This document shows positions 1 to 9,578 of a DNA stretch of 64,000 nucleotides, piece by piece. The stretch is from SG8-40 sp963792855 (GTDB lineage Bacteria > Pseudomonadota > Gammaproteobacteria > Burkholderiales > Eutrophovitaceae), in contig CAWBXZ010000006.1 in the NCBI GenBank assembly GCA_963792855.1, positions 248,001 to 312,000 of the forward strand, written 5' to 3'. Both the position numbers and the translations under genes were made by a program. Position 1 is the stretch's first letter. Every line of letters begins with the position of its first letter. The notes under the pieces were generated by a model. The model made no database searches. It was not told where the DNA came from and saw nothing but the letters and a program-made list of their open reading frames with translations.

Positions 1-79
1 GAGCTTTCCAAGACACCCAAGTTGCGTCCAACACGCCGATAATCCAGGGCGCGGGCGCAGATCCAGAGCGGAGACTGAC

Positions 80-1615
80 ATGACTGATCGATTAATCATT
101 TTTGACACGACCATGCGTGATGGCGAGCAGAGTCCCGGCGCATCGATGACGCGTGAGGAAAAGCTGCGCATCGGCAAACAACTCGAGCGCATGCGCGTAG
201 ACGTCATCGAAGCCGGCTTTCCCGCCGCGAGCGACGGCGATTTCGAATCGGTGAAGGCGATTGCACAAACCGTGAAGGATAGCGTTGTCTGCGGACTGGC
301 GCGGGCATCCGGTTCGGATGTGCGTCGGGCCGGCGAGGCAGTGAAGGGGGCCAACGCCGCGCGCATTCATACTTTTATCGCGACCTCGCCCGTTCACATG
401 GAGCGCAAGTTGCGTATGAGCCCCGATCAGGTTCTCGAACAGGCAGTCGACGCCGTCAAGCTGGCGCGCTCACTGTGCGAGGACGTGGAGTTCTCTCCCG
501 AGGATGCCGGCCGATCCGAGATCGACTACCTGTGCCGGATCCTCGAGGCGGTGATTCACGCTGGCGCACGTACCATCAATATCCCGGACACGGTGGGCTA
601 TACCGTACCCGAGCAGTTCGCCGGCATGATTCGCGATTTGCGCGAGCGCATTCCCAACTCGGACAAGGCAGTCTGGTCAGTACATTGTCATAATGACCTG
701 GGCCTGGCAGTCGCCAATTCGCTGGCCGCGGTCAAGGCCGGCGCGCGGCAGGTCGAATGCACCATCAATGGTCTGGGTGAGCGGGCCGGTAATGCCTCGC
801 TCGAAGAAATCGTCATGGCGGTTCGAACCCGGCAGGACTTCTTCGACTGTGATACTCGCATCGATACGACGCAGATCGTCCCCGTTTCGAAGCTGGTTTC
901 TGCGATCACCGGTTTTCCGGTACAGCCGAACAAGGCGATTGTCGGTGCCAATGCTTTCGCGCACGAAGCGGGTATTCATCAGGACGGGGTGCTCAAGCAT
1001 CGCGAAACCTATGAAATCATGCGCGCCGAGGACGTCGGCTGGGCGGCAAACAAACTGGTTCTGGGAAAGCACTCCGGGCGAAACGCCTTCCGGCAGCGGC
1101 TGTCAGAGCTCGGAATCGAGCTGGAATCCGTCGAGGCACTGAATGCGGCATTCGCGCGTTTCAAGGAACTCGCCGACAAGAAGCACGAAATTTTCGACGA
1201 GGATCTGATGATGCTTGTGTCTGACGACACGCTGGGCCAGGAAAACGAGCACTTCAAACTGGTTTCGATACAGGCGCAACTCGAAACCGGCGAAACGCCA
1301 CTGGCTCGAGTGGTCATTTCCGAGGACGGTTCGGAGAAAAACGCCGAGTCGCGAGGCAGCGGACAGGTCGATGCAACGTTCAAGGCGATCGAATCGATCG
1401 TCTGCAGCGGCGCGGACCTGCAGTTGTTCTCCGTCAACGCGATTACCAGCGGTACGGATTCGCAAGGTGAAGTCAGCGTGCGCCTGGCCAAATCGGGACG
1501 CGTCGTCAATGGTCACGGTGCGGATACGGATATCGTGATCGCGTCGGCCAAGGCCTATCTGAATGCGCTCAACAAGCTGCGAGCGGGCCCGGAGCGTCTC
1601 AATCCGCAGCTTTAG
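80..1615 (+). CDS. leuA: 2-isopropylmalate synthase
   Basis: This enzyme condenses acetyl-CoA with 2-oxoisovalerate to give 2-isopropylmalate, the first committed step of leucine synthesis, in the cytosol. The 511-residue protein has the usual length of the long LeuA form. An HMGL-like TIM barrel opens with the DTTMRDGEQSPG motif near residue 9, and the metal-binding HCHND motif lies near residue 203. The last roughly 120 residues match the leucine-sensing regulatory domain (SGTDSQGEV, GADTDIVIAS). A GGAGA ribosome site precedes the ATG. It stands alone in the window, with no leuBCD. Regulation is probably by leucine feedback through the C-terminal domain; no attenuator can be seen because only 79 bases precede the gene. 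Confidence 0.97.
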   Translation: MTDRLIIFDTTMRDGEQSPGASMTREEKLRIGKQLERMRVDVIEAGFPAASDGDFESVKAIAQTVKDSVVCGLARASGSDVRRAGEAVKGANAARIHTFIATSPVHMERKLRMSPDQVLEQAVDAVKLARSLCEDVEFSPEDAGRSEIDYLCRILEAVIHAGARTINIPDTVGYTVPEQFAGMIRDLRERIPNSDKAVWSVHCHNDLGLAVANSLAAVKAGARQVECTINGLGERAGNASLEEIVMAVRTRQDFFDCDTRIDTTQIVPVSKLVSAITGFPVQPNKAIVGANAFAHEAGIHQDGVLKHRETYEIMRAEDVGWAANKLVLGKHSGRNAFRQRLSELGIELESVEALNAAFARFKELADKKHEIFDEDLMMLVSDDTLGQENEHFKLVSIQAQLETGETPLARVVISEDGSEKNAESRGSGQVDATFKAIESIVCSGADLQLFSVNAITSGTDSQGEVSVRLAKSGRVVNGHGADTDIVIASAKAYLNALNKLRAGPERLNPQL

Positions 1616-1631
1616 CCGCGCGTCCCGAAGT

Positions 1632-1672
1632 CGCGTACCCGGCCAGCGCTCTTCAGGCAGCCGGGTTACGCG
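1632..1672 (+). terminator. candidate hairpin after leuA
   Basis: CGCGTACCCGGC (1632-1643) pairs with GCCGGGTTACGCG (1660-1672), with one bulged base. GC-rich flanks could extend the stem. There is no T-run, so this is at best a weak or Rho-assisted terminator after leuA. Confidence 0.35.
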
Positions 1673-1823
1673 GCGCGCGGTGAGGTGGCGGACCAGGACC
1701 ACGTTTGATGTTGGACGGGCTAGCGTGTTCAGGTTGCCGCAGGCGCACTAGAGGGCGCGGTGGCCCGTCGCTGTGAGAAAATCCCCGGCAGTTGGCTATC
1801 CTCCAGCCTTTAGGGAATCCGGA

Positions 1824-3161
1824 ATGATTGACAAAGCGACCTCTGGCCACGCCGGACCGCATCGCATCGTTGTCGTCGGCGGCGGCGCAGGCGGCCTTGA
1901 ACTGGTCACCCGGCTGGGCGACTCGTTGGGGCGAAAAAGTCTCGCTGAAGTCACGCTGATCGACAGCTCTCGCACGCACCTGTGGAAGCCGCTGTTGCAC
2001 CGCGTTGCCGCAGGCAGCATGGACCTGAATGACCACGAAATCGATTACCTGGCGCAGGCGCGCTGGCATCATTTCCGGTTTCGGCTCGGGCGTATGCAGG
2101 GTCTTGACCGCGAGGGCAGGCAAATCCTGCTGGCGCCGACGCTGGACGAAACCGGCGCCGAGATCATCGCCGCGCGGTCCGTGCCTTATGACACGCTGGT
2201 CATTGCGGTTGGAAGCAAGACGAACGATTTCGGCACGGCAGGCGCGGCTGAATTCGCCTTGTCGCTGGACGCCCCCGCGCAGGCCTCGCGATTTCACTCG
2301 CGGCTCCTCAATGCCTGCCTGCGAGCCAACACGCAGACCGAGCCGTTGCAACCGGGACAATTGCACATCGCGATCATCGGCGCCGGGGCAACCGGGGTCG
2401 AGCTTGCCGCGGAGTTGCATAACACAACCCGGGAGCTGGTCGCTTTCGGGCTGGACCGCATCGATCCGGAGCGTGACGTCAAGGTCACGCTGATCGAAGC
2501 CGCACCGAGAATCTTGCCGGTGCTACCGGAGCGACTTTCTGACGCTACGCAGCGCCTGCTCGAGGCAATCCACGTCGACGTCCTGCCCGGCGAACGGGTT
2601 ACCCAGGTCAGCCGTGACGGTGTGCATACCCAAAGCGGGCGTTTCGTGCCGGCTGAGCTCGTCGTCTGGGCGGCTGGCATCAAGGCGCCCGAATTTCTCG
2701 CCAACCTCGACGGGCTCGAGTCCAACCGCATGAATCAACTCGTTGTGCGCCAGACCTTGCAGACGACACTCGATGCAAATGTCTTTGCAATGGGCGACTG
2801 CGCCAGCTGTCCGTGGCCCGGCCGCGACACCGCGGTGCCGCCGCGTGCGCAGGCGGCCCATCAGCAGGCGTCCCATCTTGCCAGGGGGCTGAAACTCCAC
2901 ATTCAGGGAAAGCCGGCGAAGCCCTGGGTGTATCGTGATTTCGGCTCGCTTGTATCGCTTGGCAGGCACAGCACGGTTGGCAGCCTGATGGGTGCTCTGA
3001 CGGGAGGCAGCCTGATGATCGAAGGCTATTTTGCCCGCCTCATGTATCTGTCCCTGTACAAGATGCACGAGTACGCCCTGCATGGTTTCGCCAAGGTGTT
3101 TCTTGATACTCTGGCGAGACTGATTATCCGTCGTACCGAACCGCACGTAAAACTGCACTGA
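1824..3161 (+). CDS. type II NADH dehydrogenase-like FAD oxidoreductase (NDH-2 family)
   Basis: A pyridine nucleotide-disulfide family flavoprotein of about 445 residues. The FAD-binding GGGAGGLE sits near residue 20, and a second Rossmann motif, GAGATGVELAAEL, lies in the middle for NAD(P)H. The later VWAAGIKAP and VFAMGDCA motifs are typical of NDH-2 (quinone reduction without proton pumping, membrane-associated). A basic/hydrophobic C-terminus (LARLIIRRTEPHVKLH) fits peripheral membrane attachment. The frame stays open to a GTG at 1773, but the ATG at 1824 matches where the family begins (MIDKAT then the Rossmann strand). It lies between leuA and the efflux operon in the same direction, with no obvious functional link. 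Confidence 0.85.
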   Translation: MIDKATSGHAGPHRIVVVGGGAGGLELVTRLGDSLGRKSLAEVTLIDSSRTHLWKPLLHRVAAGSMDLNDHEIDYLAQARWHHFRFRLGRMQGLDREGRQILLAPTLDETGAEIIAARSVPYDTLVIAVGSKTNDFGTAGAAEFALSLDAPAQASRFHSRLLNACLRANTQTEPLQPGQLHIAIIGAGATGVELAAELHNTTRELVAFGLDRIDPERDVKVTLIEAAPRILPVLPERLSDATQRLLEAIHVDVLPGERVTQVSRDGVHTQSGRFVPAELVVWAAGIKAPEFLANLDGLESNRMNQLVVRQTLQTTLDANVFAMGDCASCPWPGRDTAVPPRAQAAHQQASHLARGLKLHIQGKPAKPWVYRDFGSLVSLGRHSTVGSLMGALTGGSLMIEGYFARLMYLSLYKMHEYALHGFAKVFLDTLARLIIRRTEPHVKLH

Positions 3162-3178
3162 CCAGAGGAACTGCCGGC

Positions 3179-4585
3179 GTGCGAATGCGGAGTACGAAGT
3201 TGTGTGCCATGTTTCTCGCCGGTGCGCTCGTCGCGGCCTGTTCGTCACGCCTCCCTTACACCCCTGCCGAACTCGAACAGCAGGCAGCGCCCACGGAGTT
3301 CATGGACCGTGCTGCGAACGATCCCACGCTTGCGGACCTGGTCCGCGCCAGTGGTTACGATGGACAATGGCCGCCGGAGCACTGGCGACTCGAGACGCTC
3401 ACGCTGGTGGGACTGTATTTCAACCCGAGCGTCGACGTTGCGCGCGCCCGGGCCGTGGCTGCCGCCGCGGCGCTTACGACCGCCAGCCAACGCAGCCCTC
3501 TCAGCGTTGAACTCGCTGCGGAACACCATAGCCGCGAAGTCGACGACAGCCCCTGGAGTCTCGGCGTGGCAGTTGGCCTGCCGATCGGTACCGGGAACCG
3601 GCGCGAAGCGCGGGTTATGAAAGCCAGCCTGCTTGCCGATGCCGCCGAACTCGAGATAGCGGCTTCGGCGTGGCGCGTGCGCAGCGCCGTGCGGGATGCC
3701 GTCATTGATTACACTGCGTCCAGCCGGAGAGCACAATTGGCGCAACAGCGCCTGGCCGTGCACGACGAACTGCTGCAGTTGTTACAGCGGCGTGTCGATG
3801 CCGGCATGCTCTCGCCGCGTGAACTTGGGCGCGAGCAAATGGCCAGAGCCATGACCGAGGCCGAGCTGGCAGTCGAACAAACCAGCATGGCGCATGCGCT
3901 TGGAGCGCTTGCCGGTGCGCTGGGGTTGCCTCTTGAAACCGTGCGATCATTGCAGATTGCCGACAACCCGCTCGAAGCGTCCGGCACGGTTCCCGACGCC
4001 GCAACCGCGCGCGGCGACGCCTTGCGTAACCGCCTCGATGTCCATGTGCACTTGCTTGAATACGGTGCCGCCGATGCAGAGCTCAGGCTGGCGGTGGCCG
4101 AACAGTACCCGGTGGTGGTGTTGACGCCGGGCTTTCTCTGGGATCAGGGTGACAATATCTGGTCGCTTGCGAGTGCGTTTGTCGTGCGGCGTTCGGCGCT
4201 GGCGGCGGTGCGCGAAGCCGAAGCGCGCCGGGATGTTGCGGCGAAGCAGTTCACAGCACTGCAAATCCGTGCCATTAATGAGGTCGAGCGTGCCCGCGAG
4301 GCACTGCAGTTGACTGCCGCAAACGTCGACGCCGGCGCGGATGTCGTCCGGCGCGCACAAGCGCAACTGGACCGGGCGCGGCGCTATTTTGACGCAGGCG
4401 GTGGCGACCGTGTAGAACTGATGACGGCGCGCCTTGTTGACGTGCAGGCCCAGCAGCACCTGCTCGATGCGAGAACTGCCTGGCGAAAATCCATTGCCCG
4501 ATTAGAGGATGCGATGCAGCGCCCCTTGTTTGGAGACTTCCTGAGCTTGCCGGTTGAACAAAGTTCATCTGGAGCTCCGGCATGA
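3179..4585 (+). CDS. TolC-family outer membrane efflux lipoprotein
   Basis: A periplasm-spanning outer-membrane channel, the outer component of the tripartite RND pump encoded just downstream. The N-terminus is a lipoprotein signal ending in the lipobox LVAAC within the first 20-25 residues. The rest is Ala/Glu/Arg-rich helical sequence with two related halves (e.g. ARAREALQLTAANVDAGADVVRRAQAQL), as in TolC/NodT proteins, and 468 aa is normal. An AGAGGAA site lies about 8-10 bases before the GTG at 3179; an ATG at 3185 is an alternative. Its stop overlaps the next start as ATGA, indicating translational coupling. Confidence 0.85.
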   Translation: MRMRSTKLCAMFLAGALVAACSSRLPYTPAELEQQAAPTEFMDRAANDPTLADLVRASGYDGQWPPEHWRLETLTLVGLYFNPSVDVARARAVAAAAALTTASQRSPLSVELAAEHHSREVDDSPWSLGVAVGLPIGTGNRREARVMKASLLADAAELEIAASAWRVRSAVRDAVIDYTASSRRAQLAQQRLAVHDELLQLLQRRVDAGMLSPRELGREQMARAMTEAELAVEQTSMAHALGALAGALGLPLETVRSLQIADNPLEASGTVPDAATARGDALRNRLDVHVHLLEYGAADAELRLAVAEQYPVVVLTPGFLWDQGDNIWSLASAFVVRRSALAAVREAEARRDVAAKQFTALQIRAINEVERAREALQLTAANVDAGADVVRRAQAQLDRARRYFDAGGGDRVELMTARLVDVQAQQHLLDARTAWRKSIARLEDAMQRPLFGDFLSLPVEQSSSGAPA

Positions 4586-5706
4586 AACTCACGGCCAATC
4601 ACATCATCGTCGCACTGATGGCAATTGTCATCGCGGTGTTGTCATGGTTGCTGATCTACGTTTCACGCGATGAATTGCAGCTGCACGAGGAAGAGTACGA
4701 GGAGGAGATCGAGACCGAGTCGACGGCAACCATCGAGCAAGGCCGCGCCATCGTTCGTGTCGATTCGAAAAGCCAGCAAGTGAGCGGAATACGCATGCAT
4801 GCGTTGAAATCCGCGCAGTACGAAACCGCTCTTCAGGTTTATGGCAGCGTCGTTGACATTGAACCGTTGCTCGAAACGCGCGGGCGTTACCTCGCCGCGA
4901 GCGCGGAACGGCGAGCCTTGCAATCCGCGCTCTCGGCGGCGAGAGCCGAATACCAGCGCGCCGACGTGTTGTACAAGGATGATCGCAACATTTCAGAGCA
5001 GGCGCTGCGTGAAGCGGAAAGCCGTTACAGGGTCGCGCAAGCGCGTCTCGACGCCGCGCAGTCGATGCAATCGGTGTTGGGTGATTCCTTGCGCACGGCC
5101 TGGGGACCGGTGGTGAGCGACTGGGCGATGGCCGCGCAACCAGCGTCGCTGGCTGAACTGTTGTCGAGGCGTTCCGTTCTGGTACAACTGGTATTCCCTT
5201 ATGAACTGTCCCGCAGCGCTGCCCGGCCGCAATTGATGCTGGCTCCGGTGACGGCGCGCGAGAACGCAGTCGAAGCGCGCCTGGTATCCGCCGCACCGCG
5301 CGTAAGCGCAGCGTTGCCCGGGAATACCTATTTTTACATCGTCAGCGGGGCTGATTTGCGCGTCGGCGCACGTGTGGTTGCGCGAGTGGCCACAAACGAT
5401 GCAATGGTCGATGGGGTGATCGTTCCCAACGCGGCGGTGGTCTGGCACGCGGGCAAGTCATGGGTATACCGCAAGCGCGACGCCGAAACATTTGGCCGCT
5501 ACGAAATATCGACGGCGAGCGAAATTGGAGACGGGTGGTTCCAGGCGACGTCACCCGAAACAGGTCCGGGTCAAACCGGTGCGGATGAAACCGTTTTGCC
5601 GGATAACAACTTGCTCCGTCCGGGCGATGAAGTCGTGATCAGCGGAGCGCAGCTATTGCTCTCCGAAGAGCTGAAATACCAGATCCGTAACGAGAACGAG
5701 GACTAG
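4582..5706 (+). CDS. RND efflux periplasmic adaptor (membrane fusion protein)
   Basis: A HlyD/CusB-like adaptor that should bridge the inner-membrane permease and the TolC-like channel. One N-terminal membrane anchor (VALMAIVIAVLSWLLIYV, about residues 10-28) is followed by an acidic stretch (LHEEEYEEEIETE), a coiled-coil hairpin rich in Ala/Arg/Glu (about 105-160) and beta-barrel and proximal domains. There is no lipobox, unlike the second adaptor at 9.6 kb. It starts four bases before the stop of the TolC-like gene and ends 7 bases before the permease, so the three genes form one operon. The Glu/Asp-rich segment after the anchor could interact with metal, but this is inference only. Confidence 0.85.
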   Translation: MKLTANHIIVALMAIVIAVLSWLLIYVSRDELQLHEEEYEEEIETESTATIEQGRAIVRVDSKSQQVSGIRMHALKSAQYETALQVYGSVVDIEPLLETRGRYLAASAERRALQSALSAARAEYQRADVLYKDDRNISEQALREAESRYRVAQARLDAAQSMQSVLGDSLRTAWGPVVSDWAMAAQPASLAELLSRRSVLVQLVFPYELSRSAARPQLMLAPVTARENAVEARLVSAAPRVSAALPGNTYFYIVSGADLRVGARVVARVATNDAMVDGVIVPNAAVVWHAGKSWVYRKRDAETFGRYEISTASEIGDGWFQATSPETGPGQTGADETVLPDNNLLRPGDEVVISGAQLLLSEELKYQIRNENED

Positions 5707-5713
5707 GCCAGCG

Positions 5714-8700
5714 ATGATTGCCGGTCTGGTCCGCTTTTCCATCCGATATGCCGGGGTCGTCGTGGCGCTGGCCGCGACCGTCGTTGTCTACGGTATTTAC
5801 ACCCTGTCACGCGCCAACCTGGATGTGTTTCCGGAATTTTCTCCCAGCCAGGTTGTGTTGCAGATCGAGGCGCCGGGTCTGTCATCGGAACAAGTGGAAA
5901 CGCTGGTAACCCAGCCAATTGAGAACGCTCTGGCCGGCGTGCCCGGTCTGGACGGAATTCGCTCACAGTCGATCCCCGGGTTGTCCGTCATCACCGTCAT
6001 TTTCGAGGACGGCAGTGAGACCTACCGCAATCGTCAGGTCGTCAGCGAACGACTGGCCGCTCTGGCGGCACAAATGCCCGAAGGGGTGGACGCACCCACC
6101 ATGACGCCGCTCACGTCTTCGGCCAGCACGGTGCTCGGCATCGGTGTCACTTCCGAGGCGCGTACATTGATGCAGTTGCGGACACTGGTCGACTGGACCA
6201 TCCGTCCGCACCTGCTTGCAGTTCCGGGCGTGGCCGAAGTGAATGTGTTCGGCGGTGATGTGCGCCAGTGGCAAATCCAGATCGACCAGTCGAGAATGCG
6301 TCAGGCCGGTGTTTCGCTTGAACAGATCACCGACGCCGCGCGCCGCGCGACGGGGATGGTCGGAACCGGTTTCGTAAAGACGCCGAATCAGCACATCATC
6401 ATCCAGGCGGAAGCACAACCTCGGGATCTGGCAGACGTCGCCAGCCTTGTTGTTTCCTACAAGGACGGGCAGGCGGTTCGCTTGTCGGACGTGTCGCGCG
6501 TTGTCGAAGGCGCGGCGCCGTCGATCGGCGCGGCGGCGATCGATGCCGTCCCCGGCGTGTTCTTGATGATACAAGGCCAGCTTGGCGCCAACACGCATGC
6601 CGTTACGCGGGACCTTGAGCGGGCGCTGGAGGAATTGAAACCGCTGCTGGCGGCCGAGAAGGTTACCCTGCACCCGAAGCTGTTTCGCCCCGCCAACTTC
6701 ATCGAAACCGCGGTGCGCAACGTGCAACGCGACGTCGTCATTGGTTCGATACTGGTGGTGCTGGTGTTGTTTCTGTTCCTGTACAACGCCCGCACCGCGC
6801 TGATCTGCTCACTCGCGATGCCGGTCTCGCTGCTCTCGGCGGTGCTGGTTCTCGACTACCTTGACGTTGCCCTGAACGTCATGGTGCTCGGTGGACTCGC
6901 CATCGCGCTTGGCGAAGTCGTCGACGACGCGATTATCGATACCGAGAACATTTTCCGGCGGTTGCGGCTCAATCGGCTGGCGGCGGTGCCGCGCAACGTT
7001 GCCGACGTCGTGCTCGACGCTTCGGTGGAGGTAAGAAGTTCGGTTGTCTACGCGACCTTCATTGTGGCGCTGGCGTTCGTTCCGCTCCTGACGCTTTCGG
7101 GAATCGCAGGCAAGCTGTTCGCACCGCTGGGCCTTGCCTACATTTTTTCCATTCTCGCTTCACTGGTTACCGCGGTCACGCTCACACCGGCGCTGTGCTA
7201 CCTGCTGCTGGCGAAGCGTGAACTGTCCGCTGATGATCCTCCGGCGGTCGCGTTTCTCAAGCCTTACTATCTGTCGGTACTCAGACGCTTCGAACGCTAC
7301 CCCGGGCGAAATATCGCTGTCACGTTTGCCGTCATTGCCGCAGGCATCGGCGTCCTGCCGCTGTTTACCGGCGAGTTCATACCGGCGTTGCGCGAGGGGC
7401 ACTACATCGTTCACATGACCGCGGTGCCGGGCACCTCGGAGGCGGAATCGCTGCGTCTTGGCAGCCGTGTTTCGCGCGCCATCGGTTCCATCGACGGTGT
7501 GCAGTCGGTCGCGCAATGGGTGGGCCGCTCCAAGAACGGCGCTGACACTTTCGGCACCCATTACAGCGAGTTCGAGGTTGAGATCGGCGCGCTCGACGGC
7601 GCCGAGCAGGCGCGAGTGCTGCGCGAAATCCGCGAGGTGCTGGCAGGCGAGCGCGGCGGCACGTTTCCCGGCGTATCGTTCGGGGTCAACACCTTCCTGA
7701 CCGAGCGCATCGAGGAAACCATTACCGGGTTCGCGGCCCCCTTTGTTGTGACCCTGTACGGTTCGGACCTCGACGCACTCGACCGAGACGCGCTCGCTGT
7801 TGCCGCTGCCCTTGCCGATGTGCCGGGCGCGCTTGACGTGCAGTTGCAGGCCCCTCCGGGCACTCCCCAGCTCACGGTGCGCTTGCGTCACGAACGGATT
7901 GCTGCGCTGGGCATGACGCCGGTGCAGGTGCTGCAAGCGGTCAACACCGCCTACGAGGGCGCAACGGTTGGCCAGATTCACGAGGGTGCGAAAGTCATCG
8001 ACCTGGTGGTATTGCTTGCACCAGAGGCGCGCAATGACATCACCGGCGTTGGCAAGCTGCTGCTGCACAATCCCGAGGGCCGCCTCATCCGTCTCGACGA
8101 AGTGGCCGACGTGCAGATGACCGGCGGACGCTACAAGGTGCTGCACTACGGTGGCAGGCGCATTCAGACCGTGACGGCGAACTTCGCTGGCCGCGATCTG
8201 GCGAGCTTTGAACGCGAAGCACGCGATACGATTGCCGAACGGGCGGAACTCTCACCCGGCAGCTATATGGTGTTTTCGGGAACGGCGGAGCTCCAGCGCC
8301 AGACCCGAATCGATCTGCTCGTTCATTCGACGCTCGCGGGCATCGGCGTCTTGCTGCTGCTCTACATCGCATTCAACAGGCTGCGCAACATGGCGATCAC
8401 GTTTCTCAATCTGCCATTTGCGTTGTTCGGCGGCGTCATTGCCGTGCTCGCCACCGGTGGCTGGCTGTCGCTGGGCTCACTGGTAGGATTCGTCACGTTG
8501 TTTGGCATTACGTTGCGCAACTCGATCATGCTGGTGTCGCATTACCAGCATCTGGTGGAGCACGAACAGCAGACGTGGGGGCTGCAAACGGCGCTCAGGG
8601 GTGCGGCAGAGCGGCTGCCGTCGATTCTCATGACGGCTCTGGTCACGGGCCTTGGTCTCATGCCGCTGGCGCTCGGTACCGGCGAACCGGGGCGGGAAAT

Positions 8701-8848
8701 CGAAGGCCCGATGGCCACCATTATCGTCGGCGGGCTGGCAACGTCGACCTTGCTCAATCTGTTGGTCTTGCCCACGATCCTGTTGCATTTCGGCCGGTTC
8801 GAGCCGTCAGAGCTGACGGCGTTGGCGGAAACGCCGGGCAGGCGCTGA
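5714..8848 (+). CDS. RND efflux permease, heavy-metal (CusA/CzcA-like) type
   Basis: An inner-membrane proton-driven pump of 1044 residues, the normal RND length, with two repeats of six membrane segments and large periplasmic loops. The opening (VYGIYTLSRANLDVFPEFSPSQV, discontinuous part) and TM4 with consecutive acidic residues (GEVVDDAIIDTEN, about residue 400) resemble the heavy-metal subfamily rather than the drug-exporting HAE1 group. The second half repeats the fold (GFVTLFGITLRNSIMLVSHY, about 930). It is the last gene of a three-gene operon with the TolC-like and adaptor genes. The substrate cannot be read from the sequence; a metal cation or small organic compound is possible. No metal-responsive regulator lies nearby. 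Confidence 0.88.
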   Translation: MIAGLVRFSIRYAGVVVALAATVVVYGIYTLSRANLDVFPEFSPSQVVLQIEAPGLSSEQVETLVTQPIENALAGVPGLDGIRSQSIPGLSVITVIFEDGSETYRNRQVVSERLAALAAQMPEGVDAPTMTPLTSSASTVLGIGVTSEARTLMQLRTLVDWTIRPHLLAVPGVAEVNVFGGDVRQWQIQIDQSRMRQAGVSLEQITDAARRATGMVGTGFVKTPNQHIIIQAEAQPRDLADVASLVVSYKDGQAVRLSDVSRVVEGAAPSIGAAAIDAVPGVFLMIQGQLGANTHAVTRDLERALEELKPLLAAEKVTLHPKLFRPANFIETAVRNVQRDVVIGSILVVLVLFLFLYNARTALICSLAMPVSLLSAVLVLDYLDVALNVMVLGGLAIALGEVVDDAIIDTENIFRRLRLNRLAAVPRNVADVVLDASVEVRSSVVYATFIVALAFVPLLTLSGIAGKLFAPLGLAYIFSILASLVTAVTLTPALCYLLLAKRELSADDPPAVAFLKPYYLSVLRRFERYPGRNIAVTFAVIAAGIGVLPLFTGEFIPALREGHYIVHMTAVPGTSEAESLRLGSRVSRAIGSIDGVQSVAQWVGRSKNGADTFGTHYSEFEVEIGALDGAEQARVLREIREVLAGERGGTFPGVSFGVNTFLTERIEETITGFAAPFVVTLYGSDLDALDRDALAVAAALADVPGALDVQLQAPPGTPQLTVRLRHERIAALGMTPVQVLQAVNTAYEGATVGQIHEGAKVIDLVVLLAPEARNDITGVGKLLLHNPEGRLIRLDEVADVQMTGGRYKVLHYGGRRIQTVTANFAGRDLASFEREARDTIAERAELSPGSYMVFSGTAELQRQTRIDLLVHSTLAGIGVLLLLYIAFNRLRNMAITFLNLPFALFGGVIAVLATGGWLSLGSLVGFVTLFGITLRNSIMLVSHYQHLVEHEQQTWGLQTALRGAAERLPSILMTALVTGLGLMPLALGTGEPGREIEGPMATIIVGGLATSTLLNLLVLPTILLHFGRFEPSELTALAETPGRR

Positions 8849-8974
8849 TACACTGACGGGTCTGCAAGTCGGCGGATGCGTCCAACCTCCCCGTGAAGCG
8901 CGTACCGTCCGCTTAGCCGTTGCGAATTTGACTCTTCGCAACCTGATCGCACCGTAAACTGACTGGAGCCCGCA

Positions 8975-9352
8975 ATGGCCACGAAGGAACTGACCAAGGA
9001 AAATTTCGAAGAAGTGATGAGCAACAACGACATGGTCGTGGTCGATTTCTGGGCATCCTGGTGCGGGCCGTGCAAGACCTTTGCGCCGGTTTTTGAATCC
9101 ACATCGGAAAAGTATCCGAACATTCTGTTCGCAAAAGTAAATACCGAGGAGCAGATGGAACTGGCCGGACACTTCGATATCCGCTCCATCCCCACGCTGA
9201 TGGTGGTTCGCGAAAAAGTCATCCTGTACTCGAAGCCTGGCGCGGTACCGGCACAGTCGCTCGAAACGCTGCTGGACCGGATGCAGGCCGTCGACATGGT
9301 GCAGGTGCGCGATGAAATCGCCTCGGCACAGGCGGAGCAATCCGGCTCCTGA
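8975..9352 (+). CDS. thioredoxin-family protein
   Basis: A cytosolic thioredoxin-fold protein of 125 residues. The active site FWASWCGPCKTF sits near residue 31-36 with the canonical CGPC core, and the conserved cis-proline follows in IRSIPTLMV. There is no signal peptide. It is slightly longer than E. coli TrxA because of a C-terminal tail (EIASAQAEQSGS). A GGAG site lies before the ATG. It stands between two RND operons with over 100 bases on either side, so it probably has its own promoter. It could be the general thioredoxin or a paralogue. Confidence 0.93.
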   Translation: MATKELTKENFEEVMSNNDMVVVDFWASWCGPCKTFAPVFESTSEKYPNILFAKVNTEEQMELAGHFDIRSIPTLMVVREKVILYSKPGAVPAQSLETLLDRMQAVDMVQVRDEIASAQAEQSGS

Positions 9353-9430
9353 CGCCTTGCCGGTTCCTGCCCTTTGCCCGCAGATTTTCGTAGCCCGCAT
9401 CTAAAAAGTCGTTTATCATCATCCGGAAAT

Positions 9431-9465
9431 AACTGACTCGCTGGTCAGAAACGAAGCGGTCAGTT
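9431..9465. promoter_or_regulatory. palindromic operator-like array upstream of the second RND operon
   Basis: CTGAC (9433-9437) and GTCAG (9444-9448) form an inverted repeat with a 6-base spacer. A further GTCAGTT at 9459-9465 mirrors AACTGAC at 9431-9437. Such repeated CTGAC/GTCAG half-sites resemble TetR-family operators in front of efflux genes. The site lies about 115-150 bases before the proposed start of the adaptor gene. No TetR gene is present in the window, so any regulator would act from elsewhere. Confidence 0.45.
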
Positions 9466-9578
9466 CCAGACAGCACGGAAGAAAACCACAAAGCCAGCCG
9501 GTGCCGGGCGCCGAGCTGGCCGTTTTGTTCACCGGGCCGCCTTTTGGGTGCCTGGTAAAGCTTGCAAGAGGTACCCCC

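Noticed and set aside
1..42. Frame 1 from the window edge reads ELSKTPKLRPTRR then TAA, possibly the end of an upstream gene
   Set aside because: Only 13 residues without family marks; two other frames are also open, so the gene cannot be assigned.
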